From: Drosophila persimilis
Lineage: Eukaryota > Arthropoda > Insecta > Diptera > Drosophilidae
Direction: 5' to 3'
Assembly: GCF_003286085.1 (NCBI RefSeq)
Contig: NW_020825619.1
Coordinates: 1-64,000 of the forward strand
DNA: 64,000 nt
Under the pieces are notes generated by a model. The model saw only the letters and a list, made by a program, of their open reading frames with translations, did not search any database and was not told the origin of the DNA. Positions 33,884-43,882 of the stretch are shown piece after piece (the first letter of the stretch is position 1; the number at the start of each line of letters is the position of its first letter). A program made the position numbers and the translations under genes.

Positions 33884-34436
33884 AACGAGGGGGAACGTTG
33901 TGAGCCGCGGCAAAGGCCGCGGCTCTACTTTATACCCGGTACTCAGTCAGTATATACGTGAGCTTATGATCTACATACATGAATGTAAGTTATAAAATAT
34001 ATTTTATACGTAAACGCCGCTCGAATTAGCTCCCAATTTAATACATTAAATTGGTACCCAGGGAACACCACGGGGAGGCCATCACGATGCAATGGGGTCA
34101 CTCTAGCCAAAATATAATCTTGGGGACCTACGAGTCGACTTGAGCTGCTTTTAAAAGCATTTTTAAGCTCCATATTCCCCAAAAATTTAAAAAAAGGATT
34201 CCAATCCTTTATAAAAAATAAAAAATATCTAAACTAACAAGAATACCTATATACATACATAGAAATGATTAATAATAAAACTATTTCAACCTTAACTTAA
34301 TTAACAAAATAATAAAACGGATAAAAATAAAAAAGGTTTAACAAAGGTAAAGACTAAAGAATTAATATAATTCAGAATACGGCTAAATAATACAAAATAT
34401 TAAATATTTACACTAATGCCTGATTACCAAAAAAGT
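33884..34436 (-). terminator. Element 3' non-coding region and terminus
   Basis: Equivalent to 8007-8559. Terminal hairpin at 33902-33925. Perfect palindromes include TATAAAATATATTTTATA (near 33991) and a 10-bp stem with AC loop (near 34034-34055). Confidence 0.7.
33902..33925 (-). repeat. 3'-terminal hairpin of the intact Helentron
   Basis: Perfect 10-bp GC stem with a 4-nt loop, 18 bp inside the 3' end of the complete copy. Confidence 0.92.
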
Positions 34437-37400
34437 TTAGTCTTCTGCCTCTCTAACATTAACTAAAATTCCACTATGATAACTATAGATAGTCTCAAAG
34501 GTGCGCGCGGTGGCCCTGCTATCGGAAATGTTTGAAAACGCCCAGTCAATATGCGTATCGCAATTGGTTGTGGACGAGTTCAAATCTAACAATGACCTAC
34601 AATTCCTTTCTGAAAGGAATTCATAAATTTTCTTACAGCAACCTGAAAGGGTACGAAGGCATAAATTAAAATCTCCTAACACTACGGAATTTCTATCTAA
34701 AAATGGATGCCGTTGAAATAAGACCTCAAATTCTGCTTCGAACTTTCGCAACGGATACGTGGGGGTTCTGTAAATAACAATAAAACCGACAGATTTGTAC
34801 TTAAACAAAGCATACTCGAACACTGGAGATGCTAAGTTCCCGGAATCCGCATAATATCGATTACTTTCAATAATACTACAATGATTCAAAAGTTCATTCC
34901 TAACGAATATTAGAATGCCTCTTTTCGGTCTAGCTCCGCTGGCTACGGACTGGCAATCTAACCGCACTGCTGTGGAGAAGCCAGGAATATTATAAGCTTC
35001 ATTAGAGTATGTGGAAGCCTCAACGAAGCACAAAATAGAAGATTTGAGCATTAGCTGATCAGAACAGACATCGATAAAATGGCAGTGCAAGCTTTCCGTA
35101 TTATGGAAGAAAATATTTAATTCGGACGGATTGAGTAAACAATCGAAGTGGGTGTGAAGTAACTTAGCGGAACGCAAGTTCTCCATCTCTTTCGCGACAG
35201 GACAGTCCCGCTTGGGTCTCGAAGGAATGAGTGGTCCAACGATATAAAGTCCGTTCGCACTGGTGGCCCTACTACAAGCTACATACAATGCTTCTTTTTG
35301 CATATTGGATGAAGTGTGGACGACCACTTTGCTGTATGTTGCTCCCTGACTCTTATGAATAGTTATAGCTTCAGCAGCTACAATCGGAAACTGTTTTCGG
35401 TCAATAGTAACTTGTTCATTTTGATGGTATTGAAAACTTTTTGTAGTTTTCTGAACTGGGGTCCAAGAAGATTCGTTACTATGGCTGCGCTTTGACCGTG
35501 CGTTAACTCCTACGCTTTCCTCGAGAAAATGTATCCAAAGAAGTTCGGGAGTATTGGATGAGCTGAGATCTATCTGCATTAAAACACCAGTGGCTCCGTT
35601 AACAAGACCATCTGATGTATCTACATTGACTTTCATCATATATTTAGCCGTGGTTTTGAGAACCAATGAAGTGCACAAGCCTTGTGTATTCGAAGTTTTG
35701 AAACTCTTAACAGAGTCCAGATATTTTGTTTTGATGTCTGGGTTAAGATGCTCGGCTTTGATGGAGTCTAAAGCTATTGAAGTATATTCTGCAGTCATAA
35801 TCGATGATAGCTTCTCCTTATTGTACTTATCTGTCTCGCTATTGCTATAAAATAAGTGGATCGCATCTGTTGGTGCTTCACTGCCGTGAACTATTCGGTC
35901 CCTAAGCAATTGAATATCTTCTGACGTCATTACGGCCGATGCCATGTTATTTAGTGCGGTTGCAAAAGGTTGGTCATCTCGCTGTCGCATTATCTCTGTA
36001 AGTTCGAAAAACTTGAAGCCATCCCAGAGACTAGAGCCAACTATCGCACTGTATGGATTATGCGCTCCTGATGAGGATTTGAATATCCAACGATCACCTA
36101 CTGGACATAACTGCCTTAGATCGCCAAACACGATAACAGAAATGCCACCGAAAGGACTCTCGGGCCTTGAAAATATTTGTTTTAGACGCATATCCAAATA
36201 TGAAAACATTTTTTCACCGACCATAGAAATTTCGTCAATTATAAGAATTTTAAGATCAATAAATCTTGAACGCAAGGTATTTAACAAATCTGGACCCAAT
36301 TGTTTAAAAGCATGGTTGGATTGATTGAGAGGTAAAGAAAACATTGAGTGAAGTGTGGCACCTCCAATACCAAATGCAGCTTTTCCTGTGGGAGCACACA
36401 GCAGAACTTTAACCGTTTCTGGGTTAGATCCTGGTCTACGATTAAACTCCTGGGAAATGGTCTGAAAAATGGTAGATATGGTTCTACTCTTGCCGACGCC
36501 TGCGCCGCCACCTACAAACTCATAAAAAACTGCCTTATTTCTCACATTATGCAGAACATGGGTGAGATAGGTTTTTTGCTTCAAATTAAGCGATCTAATC
36601 AAATTAGCTAAAATATTAAGGGAAACAATAGGAGGAAGCTTAATTAATCGAATACTTCTATCTTGATCCGCTGCCTGGTCATTCAAGTTCAAAACATTTA
36701 TCTGGGAACTTATTTCTGGAATCGCTAAAGCCCTAAACTCCTCAGCAATTGCCTCATCAACTACCTCTTCACCTTCCTCCCTATTCTCTTCGGCTTCCAT
36801 GGCCCTCCTAAGCGCGTCTTCCAAATCTCCTAATGCATTGAATTTTTGGAAATTTGAATTTACCAACTCCTGATGATTATTATAAAGATCCTCACAATTT
36901 ACGCTCACTAAATCTTTCTCTTCATCTCTCCACGGATAAAACAGCATAGCTAATGCTCTAAAATAGTTTGACCTATCTGTATTTATATTAAACCTCATAT
37001 ATTTTAAAATGGACGGCTTAGTTCTTTCCCTAATAAAACCACTATTATCGCGGAGAGGGATAAAAACTTCTACTTGTGCCTCATTTTCTTCGTCCTCTTC
37101 ATTATCTCTATTTTGGCAGGTTCTTTTCCCGTTTTTAGAAAATTCATAATTTGCTGCAAAATCGGCTAGACACAGGCCCTCAAGATTAGTTGGTCTTTGT
37201 TCATACCGCTCCAGCAATCCTTTGACGAATATGTCAGTGGACTCCTGATGCATATTTTGTAGGATGCTTGTGGATTTGAGCATTCGAACTCGTTGCTCTG
37301 GAGGGAAAGTATTTACTTGAACACATTTGTTGCTAGTTCCGGACAACGGAATTCCTAGACAACAATATACGGCTTCCTGAGCAGATATCTCAGTGCCAGA

Positions 37401-40400
37401 AATAAATTTGTGACCAATATGCTGTAGCTTTTGTCTAATCGTGTAATTGCCCCCTTGAACTTCTTTTGCCGCCTCGCGCATAAGCTTTGAAATACCCCTT
37501 TGGGTTTTATTTATATAATTTATTATATAGCTACAGCATGCATAAGGGTCCAAAATGTATTGGATATCCATATTGGCCCTTTGCATTGAAATGATGTGTT
37601 TATTATAAGCATTAATGCAAATTTCAGCAAATGACCTTTTTAGAAAAATGTGTGGTTTCTTTAAACCAGAAGAAATTGCATATTTGTAGTCCTCGTAATT
37701 GAGGCTCACTTGTTCGTGCGAAAGAAAGTTCTCAAATATGCTCAAGTGATCAATCATATCAGAGGATTGATCAGAATTCAGTAGGTCTTGAATTTTCTTA
37801 AAATTTCCTTGGTGAAAATCAAGGTTCGGAGTTTCCTCTGGCAGTGGACTCAATATCTCCGTTTGGGGCATTGGAGGGTATGGAATACCGAATCTACAAA
37901 CTTTTTTTCCACTTTTATTGGCTTTTTTAAGACATGACATGTCCTTATGCCGATGCTTTTGGTATTCAACATACGGAGCTAATTCAGAGTCTGTGACATC
38001 TACTGTAATATGTTTGTTAATGAAGGCTATAACTGTTGAAATTGACTCTGTACTGGTTAAGTCCACTGCTGGGGCATCTTTCAGCCAAAACATGCCGTGA
38101 ATATGGGGGGAACCTCTTTGTTGGAATTCAACACGCCAATAATATTTGATGACGAAGTTTTCCCCGAAAATGCCCTCCCGATTCCTCATAACTTTTAAAA
38201 TCTCGCGATACCTATAATCGAAATACCTAGCACAAGTAACTGGATCTGCCCTGATAAGACGCTCCTTTTCGGTGTAGGGTAGATTCATTGCTTCTTCTTC
38301 GCTAATGATCTCCCTATCTACGTTTTTTTTGAGCAAAACAAGCAACTCTGGCCACCGCGTTTCAGCAGCAGACAGAGTAATGAAAAAAGTCGGCAGGCCG
38401 AACTGACGAATCATGGCCATAACCTTCTTCTTTTCATCCTCCCAGTGAGCCGGAGACGATCGAATATCGCGAAGAACCCTATATCCCTCATCGTGGTTAA
38501 TAAGCCCCCCTATGAAATTCTCATTAAGAGCGTTAGCTGCCGTTACTGCACTGGAAGTGCTCCGCTTACGTAAGCAGATTGAAATATTATTTCGAATCTT
38601 AATGAGTTCTAACTTCTTATAATTGAAGAATAGTTTGTCAGTTCTACAACCTCTCCTATCTACATTTCGAAGCTCTGATCTAACAATGGTTGTAAAACTT
38701 TGCGAAGATTGTCTTTTGACGCCTGCATAAATAGTGGGAAAGGATAACTCTTCCGAGTCAATGTCTAGAATCATGTCGAGAGGTCGTTGGCCTTGACCTG
38801 GTGCGATTTTGATAATCCTATCATCAAATGGTATGTTGTTTTCAAGCAGAGTTTCCTGACCTCCAGGGTTGAGCTCTTCGGCTTCTACTTCCTCGTCGGG
38901 ATGGGCCGGCTCCGTATCTACATTCCTATCTCTATTCTGCATACTTTCTAAAAAGGCTGCGTCTGCTTGAGATGCTACGAATGGAACAATATCGGATGTG
39001 AAACCAGAGATCCATTGCTCGTTAACTACAACATTATGCTTTTTATACAAATCTGTGGTAACTAAATAACGAAGTGCTTCAAAAATTTTGGAAGGTCTAA
39101 TGGTTTCAGCCATGAAAGCATGAAGATACTCTTTTCTGCGTTTGAGGTGGAGCTGAATTAACTGGGCTTCATGGAAAGCTCGTGGAAGCTCCTTCACGAT
39201 ATCGCTTACCGAAATAGGGACGTTTACCACTGCCCCTTTAATGGAATTTTGACCTCGCCCCCCAGGCAATATAGGCTTAATTATCATAAATGGAAGTCGA
39301 GGAGAAATCAGTCGTTCCTCTAATGGAGTAAGCCCCTTCAAGCAGTCGGGCAGCGTGGGGAAATCTAATTCATTGAAGAAAAGCTTAGGCTTTATACGCT
39401 TCTTAATGTTGCTATGACATGTTCTGCAGAATTTTAATGTTGGGCAATCAGAAGGGAATTCTAAAAGGCTTTCAAGAGCGAAAATTTTAGCACTAAACTC
39501 GCAATCACTTTCTAAAAGGACGCGAGGAATCTTACAAATTTGTTTGGGGAACCACAGGCCTTTGCAAGAAAGGCAAACCTGATCAGGACCCAGCTTTACA
39601 TTCCTGTTATAAACTACTTTCAGAGCTTCTAGGCCACTAAGCCTGATTCTGGGTTCTATCTGAGCCCTATCTTCCTGGGAGATATTTGCTCGTTCCTGCT
39701 GCATTCGGGAGGCGTTTCTTAAATTTTGCTCAACTCTATTGCTGCTATCGCTCCTATATTGGCTAACTCTTTGACTAGCGGTTCTGGCAGCGTCAATTTC
39801 TAACTGTCGTGCTGCAGCACGAGCAGCTTGGCGTGCCAGAGTGTCTCGCGCTCGCGAGATACGCCTACGATCTACTAAGCTCCTTTCTTGGACCCTGCGA
39901 AGTCTATCCTGATCTCTTTCTAACATGCGTCTCCTTTCATTATTTAAACGTATGCGTTGTCGCCTCTCTGTATTCCGTTCTTGCTCTCTTGTCCTATAGT
40001 CCAAGTCCTGTCTACGTCTGGACCGACGCACAGTATTGGCCACTTGCTCCTCATGTCTAATCTGGGCGTCTGTTCGCCTAACTAAATGTTCTCCTGTATT
40101 CTGTTCTTGCTCTCGTGCCCTATATTCCGAGTCCTGTCTACGTCTGGACCGACGCACAGTATCGGCCACTTGCTCCTCGTGTCTAATCTGTGCGTCTGTT
40201 CGCCTAACTATATGATCTACAGTGTTCTGTTCTTGCTCTCGGGCCCTATATTCCGAGTCCTGTCTCCGTCTGGACCGACGCACAGTATCGGCCACTTGCT
40301 CCTCGTGTCTAATCTGTGCGTCTGTTCGCCTAACTATATGTTCTACAGTGTTCTGCTCCTGCTCTCTTGTCCTATAGTCAGGGTCCTGTCTCCGTCTGGA

Positions 40401-41168
40401 CCGACGCACAGTATCGGCCACTTGCTCCTCGTGTCTAATCTGTGCGTCTGTTCGCCTAACTATATGATCTACAGTGTTCTGTTCTTGCTCTCGGGCCCTA
40501 TATTCCGAGTCCTGTCTCCGTCTGGACCGACGCACAGTATCGGCCACTTGCTCCTCATGTCTAATCTGTGCATCTGTTCTTCTAACTATATGTTCTCCTG
40601 TATTTTGTTCTTGCTCTCGTGCCCTATATTCCGAGTCCTGTCTACGTCTGGACCGACGCACAGTATCGGCCACTTGCTCCTCATGTCTAATGCGAGAGCC
40701 TGTTCGTCTCAGTACATGTTCGGCGGTATTTTGTGCCTGCTCTGTAGCCCTATACCTTTGGCTCCTTCTGCGTTTGAACCGACGCTCAGTGTTGACCACT
40801 TGCCCCTGTCGTGTTCTCAATTCTACTCTTTCTTCTATATTCTCTACATGTTGGTTCCGTAAACGTACGGACTGACGCACGGACACTTGTCGTCTATTCT
40901 GTGCATTCTCTACCTGCTCGCCAGCGACGGCTGCCTGCTCTTCCTGACCTACACCGGAAACCTGCCAAGCAGTCTCTTGATTTAGTCCTTCCGTCTCTAG
41001 CTCTTGGTTTCTAACTGGTTCAACGAACTCAGGGGGTGCAGCTATTACAAGTTCCCTATTTTCAATCAACTCGATATTTTCTAAATTTCCTAAATTTCTA
41101 TCTCTATTTGATCTGTTTCTCAATTTGCGTCTCTGAGACTGCTGAGAAGCAGATAGCCTACGAGGCAT
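34437..41168 (-). CDS. Full-length Helentron Rep-helicase-EEP transposase, 2243 aa
   Basis: Single open frame for the whole rolling-circle transposase. Order: basic N-terminus; six 42-residue repeats (about 157-408); zinc-finger-like Cys532/535 and Cys581/584; Helitron-type Rep domain with HUH residues His1022 and His1024 in GSPHIHG; a QKHRHKDMSC segment near 1070-1079; catalytic motif Tyr1214-Ile-Ile-Asn-Tyr1218-Ile-Asn-Lys; acidic linker; PIF1-like helicase with Walker A Lys1560, Walker B Asp1645-Glu1646, GDLRQLCPV, HKSQGAT and VACSRAT; EEP endonuclease from about 2010 with GDFN (Asp2166, Asn2168) and THIDW. The expected SDH motif near the C-terminus reads SYHS. The HUH domain nicks and joins single-stranded DNA and the helicase unwinds. 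All recognised motifs are present, so activity is plausible but untested. The start is the first ATG after the AT spacer. Confidence 0.95.
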   Translation of the reverse strand: MPRRLSASQQSQRRKLRNRSNRDRNLGNLENIELIENRELVIAAPPEFVEPVRNQELETEGLNQETAWQVSGVGQEEQAAVAGEQVENAQNRRQVSVRQSVRLRNQHVENIEERVELRTRQGQVVNTERRFKRRRSQRYRATEQAQNTAEHVLRRTGSRIRHEEQVADTVRRSRRRQDSEYRAREQEQNTGEHIVRRTDAQIRHEEQVADTVRRSRRRQDSEYRAREQEQNTVDHIVRRTDAQIRHEEQVADTVRRSRRRQDPDYRTREQEQNTVEHIVRRTDAQIRHEEQVADTVRRSRRRQDSEYRAREQEQNTVDHIVRRTDAQIRHEEQVADTVRRSRRRQDSEYRAREQEQNTGEHLVRRTDAQIRHEEQVANTVRRSRRRQDLDYRTREQERNTERRQRIRLNNERRRMLERDQDRLRRVQERSLVDRRRISRARDTLARQAARAAARQLEIDAARTASQRVSQYRSDSSNRVEQNLRNASRMQQERANISQEDRAQIEPRIRLSGLEALKVVYNRNVKLGPDQVCLSCKGLWFPKQICKIPRVLLESDCEFSAKIFALESLLEFPSDCPTLKFCRTCHSNIKKRIKPKLFFNELDFPTLPDCLKGLTPLEERLISPRLPFMIIKPILPGGRGQNSIKGAVVNVPISVSDIVKELPRAFHEAQLIQLHLKRRKEYLHAFMAETIRPSKIFEALRYLVTTDLYKKHNVVVNEQWISGFTSDIVPFVASQADAAFLESMQNRDRNVDTEPAHPDEEVEAEELNPGGQETLLENNIPFDDRIIKIAPGQGQRPLDMILDIDSEELSFPTIYAGVKRQSSQSFTTIVRSELRNVDRRGCRTDKLFFNYKKLELIKIRNNISICLRKRSTSSAVTAANALNENFIGGLINHDEGYRVLRDIRSSPAHWEDEKKKVMAMIRQFGLPTFFITLSAAETRWPELLVLLKKNVDREIISEEEAMNLPYTEKERLIRADPVTCARYFDYRYREILKVMRNREGIFGENFVIKYYWRVEFQQRGSPHIHGMFWLKDAPAVDLTSTESISTVIAFINKHITVDVTDSELAPYVEYQKHRHKDMSCLKKANKSGKKVCRFGIPYPPMPQTEILSPLPEETPNLDFHQGNFKKIQDLLNSDQSSDMIDHLSIFENFLSHEQVSLNYEDYKYAISSGLKKPHIFLKRSFAEICINAYNKHIISMQRANMDIQYILDPYACCSYIINYINKTQRGISKLMREAAKEVQGGNYTIRQKLQHIGHKFISGTEISAQEAVYCCLGIPLSGTSNKCVQVNTFPPEQRVRMLKSTSILQNMHQESTDIFVKGLLERYEQRPTNLEGLCLADFAANYEFSKNGKRTCQNRDNEEDEENEAQVEVFIPLRDNSGFIRERTKPSILKYMRFNINTDRSNYFRALAMLFYPWRDEEKDLVSVNCEDLYNNHQELVNSNFQKFNALGDLEDALRRAMEAEENREEGEEVVDEAIAEEFRALAIPEISSQINVLNLNDQAADQDRSIRLIKLPPIVSLNILANLIRSLNLKQKTYLTHVLHNVRNKAVFYEFVGGGAGVGKSRTISTIFQTISQEFNRRPGSNPETVKVLLCAPTGKAAFGIGGATLHSMFSLPLNQSNHAFKQLGPDLLNTLRSRFIDLKILIIDEISMVGEKMFSYLDMRLKQIFSRPESPFGGISVIVFGDLRQLCPVGDRWIFKSSSGAHNPYSAIVGSSLWDGFKFFELTEIMRQRDDQPFATALNNMASAVMTSEDIQLLRDRIVHGSEAPTDAIHLFYSNSETDKYNKEKLSSIMTAEYTSIALDSIKAEHLNPDIKTKYLDSVKSFKTSNTQGLCTSLVLKTTAKYMMKVNVDTSDGLVNGATGVLMQIDLSSSNTPELLWIHFLEESVGVNARSKRSHSNESSWTPVQKTTKSFQYHQNEQVTIDRKQFPIVAAEAITIHKSQGATYSKVVVHTSSNMQKEALYVACSRATSANGLYIVGPLIPSRPKRDCPVAKEMENLRSAKLLHTHFDCLLNPSELNIFFHNTESLHCHFIDVCSDQLMLKSSILCFVEASTYSNEAYNIPGFSTAVRLDCQSVASGARPKRGILIFVRNELLNHCSIIESNRYYADSGNLASPVFEYALFKYKSVGFIVIYRTPTYPLRKFEAEFEVLFQRHPFLDRNSVVLGDFNLCLRTLSGCCKKIYEFLSERNCRSLLDLNSSTTNCDTHIDWAFSNISDSRATARTFETIYSYHSGILVNVREAED
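37512..37529 (-). other. Intact self-insertion target: palindrome encoding the two-tyrosine motif
   Basis: TATATAATAAATTATATA on the minus strand encodes Tyr-Ile-Ile-Asn-Tyr-Ile, with catalytic tyrosines 1214 and 1218. It is an 8-bp inverted repeat around AA. In every other copy in the window this sequence is split at its centre by an element 3' end on one side and a 5' end on the other. This is the only unbroken example. Confidence 0.93.
39950..40705 (-). repeat. 126-bp coding tandem repeat (6 units)
   Basis: Six units, one more than in the plus-strand copies. The extra unit is a DSEY/NTVDH type. The first unit is preceded by TGSRIR, a variant shared only with the copy at 51101. Confidence 0.88.
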
Positions 41169-43882
41169 GACAAAATGTATGTAAAATATAATTAAACAAG
41201 AAAAATAAGAAAAACTATATAGTAAGAATATAATATATACATATAATAGTAATAATAATATAACTAATAATGAAATACAATATAATATATATTTATATAT
41301 GTATATATATTATAAAACTATAATTATATATATATAATATATAATATATAATATATATAAAATATATATATAATATATAATATACATATATATAATATAT
41401 AATTAATGTAAATTAACTTTTAACTTCCCAAAGCGTCAGCAATCGGTGGCAGCGACGTCCCCTGGCGAGCGCAGCAGCGACGTCCGTCCTCAGCCGCTAT
41501 GCAGGCAGCGACGTCCGGCCTCAGCCTCCAGTGACGCCAGCAGAGGCACCGAAAAGCGCGCGAAGCAACGACGAAAGTTAGCAACTGTTATTAGTTTCTA
41601 ACTAACGATCGGCGCAGAAAAACTAAGGCCCTATACCTTAATAAGCAAGCACTACTTTTATTTAATAAGTTAAAAGCTAAACTAGTTTGAATGGGTTTAA
41701 TTCGAAATCAGTAATCGGAAAAAAGTCTCTATCGCTCTGCCTGGCTCGATATCAACTGGTCCCACCAAAACACGGCCTATTGAGATTTCGCGGTCTTTTT
41801 ACGAGTGAGTCACTCAAAAAAGAGAGAACGCAGTCAAAGCATGCGGAAAGACTCTTACATGGTGAATGCACGAATAAGGTGGCGTATGATAATCGCCGAA
41901 AGACAGCAAGTGTGGTGATGACGTCATCTTGTTAATAAAGACACTTGCATCCATATGTAAATGTGTAAGGATGTGAACAGACAGTTGGGAGAACTCTTTT
42001 CTGAGTGGGGCAGAGAAGCTTGCGGAACAAACGGACAATTGAATTCATGTTTTCCAAATAGACATAGAAAGTGAATTCACCAATGAGGTGCCGTATGATA
42101 ATCGCTGAAAGAGAGCAGCTGTGGTGATGACGTCACATTGTTTGACATTTTCAGCTTTTGTATGTATGGATATTTGCTCTATTGAGAGAACACTTGTCTG
42201 TGTGGGACAGAGAACTGAGAGAATAACTCAAATAACGCAAAAAAATGGAGCGGCTTTTTTCTCATTTCTTCCATACGCATATTTGGAGTAAAAACATTTT
42301 CGTGTCCCCCTCCCTTACTGTAACGGTTAACAAATTGTTTACCAATTGCCTGGGCCTGGGTGATGCTCTCTCCCTCTTTTTGATTTGCGGAAAGAGTGAG
42401 AGAGCCCCTGGTGTTTAGATTTCGCGGTTTTTTTTACAGACAATTCTCATTCTTTCTATAGGCATTTACATATATGAGTTTCACACTTGCATTCGCTGGT
42501 CCCCCTTCCACTCCCTAACCATAACGGCTCATTCAAACAGCTGCATATACACATACTATATAATGTTTATTTATTTATTTATTTATTTACATATTTATGT
42601 TCATTGCTCTTGCTCTTCCTCTTTGGACAAGTGATATTGCTGGGCATGCTGTGTGTCTCTCTCTATTTAGTCTCTTTGTAGGCAAATGGACAGATTGATT
42701 TGTTAATGTGGGAGGGGGTGATTGAACTGAGACATGGACAAGCAGACACCGCGGTGCGCTTGTTTGAAGAGAGAGGGGCATCGGGTAAAGGGGTATTGGT
42801 CAGAACGTTGAGCGTAAAACAAAGAAGAAGACATCGCCTGCCAGCAGTTAGGGCTTGCATTGCCGGGGGTTGTTTTTATTTTTTTCAGGGCAGAGAGATA
42901 GAGAGAGAGGGAGATAGAGAGGGCGAACGCATAGCTGCGTAGCCACTGCCAATTGTTTTGCTCCTTTTGGCTATACAAATGATCCGATCTGATCCAGATT
43001 CAGCAATCTCATAGATATGGTCATTCTCTATGATTGTGCTTTTTTAGTTTTCTCGTATCTTCAAAATTGTGGATGCCACAGATTTTCGTCCTTTGTGGGG
43101 GCGGAAGGGGGTGGGACGAAATTTCGAGATATACGTTTTATAGTGAGATCTAACAGGAGTGTGGATACCAAATTTGGCTGCTCTAGCCTTAATAGTCTCA
43201 GAGATTTGTGGACGCCCCAGATTTTCGTCCTTTGCGGAGGCGGAAGGGGGTGTGGCGCAATTTTGACACGAAACTATCAAGGTCCGATATCACAGGAGTG
43301 TGGATACCAAATTTGGTTGCTCTGGCTCTTATAGGTTCTGAGATCCTTGAACTCATATTTTGCAATTGGCAAAACCGACCATGAAACCTGTGTGTTAGAG
43401 AGAGACAGAGCGAGAAAGAGTGAAATTGTTTTCTTGATTCTGGCTGTAATAATTATACGATCTGGTTCAGATTTTGCACTCTAGAAGATATAGTTATCTT
43501 CTACGATTCTGCGTTTTTAGTTTTCTCGTATCTTTAAAATTGTGGATGCCACAGATTTTCGCTCTTTGTGGGGGCGGAAGTGGGCGGGGCAAAGTTTTGA
43601 AATATTTTTGGAGCAGTGACATATCACAGAAGTCTGGATCCAAAACATCGTTGCTCTAGCTCTTATAGTCTTTGAGCATTAGGCGCTGAAGGGGACGGAC
43701 AGACGGACAGACGGACAGACGGACGGACGGACAGACAGACATGGCTCAATCGACTCTGCTATTGATGCTGATCAAGAATATATATACTTTATGGGGTCGG
43801 AAACGATTCCTTCTGGACGTTACACACATCCATTTTCACCACAAATCTAATATACCCCTATACTCTTCGAGTACCGGGTATA
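41169..43882 (-). promoter_or_regulatory. 5' non-coding region of the intact element
   Basis: Mirror image of the block order at 2169-4862. The GTCY tract is 48 bp (43693-43740). The AT spacer carries one extra 'atataatata' step relative to 51110-51330. Being upstream of the only full-length ORF, this is the copy most likely to hold a working promoter. Confidence 0.7.

Larger units (their letters stand above)
30363..33961 (+). pseudogene. Rep half with a single one-base frameshift
   Basis: Identical in plan to 4863-8084 with five repeat units. One G is missing from a six-G run (32895-32899), in the codons for IGGLIN, about 130 residues before the HIH motif. It splits the frame into 30363-32993 and 32984-33961. 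The second piece has its own ATG and contains the whole HUH core with GSPHIHG and the first tyrosine. A homopolymer loss like this could also be a consensus error. The tail after Tyr-Ile-Ile is the same foreign NEGERC sequence as in the other interrupted copies. Confidence 0.9.
33884..43882 (-). mobile_element. Complete, uninterrupted Helentron (about 10 kb), innermost copy
   Basis: The only element in the window whose two halves are contiguous. On the minus strand: 5' terminus at 43882, 5' non-coding region to 41169, one 2243-codon ORF (41168-34437), 553-bp 3' region with hairpin, 3' end at 33884. It sits inside the Rep two-tyrosine codons of the element formed by 27667-33883 plus 43883-47518. 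No target duplication can be distinguished: host TTT becomes TT plus TTT around the element, matching the T|T insertion preference known for Helentrons. Confidence 0.92.
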
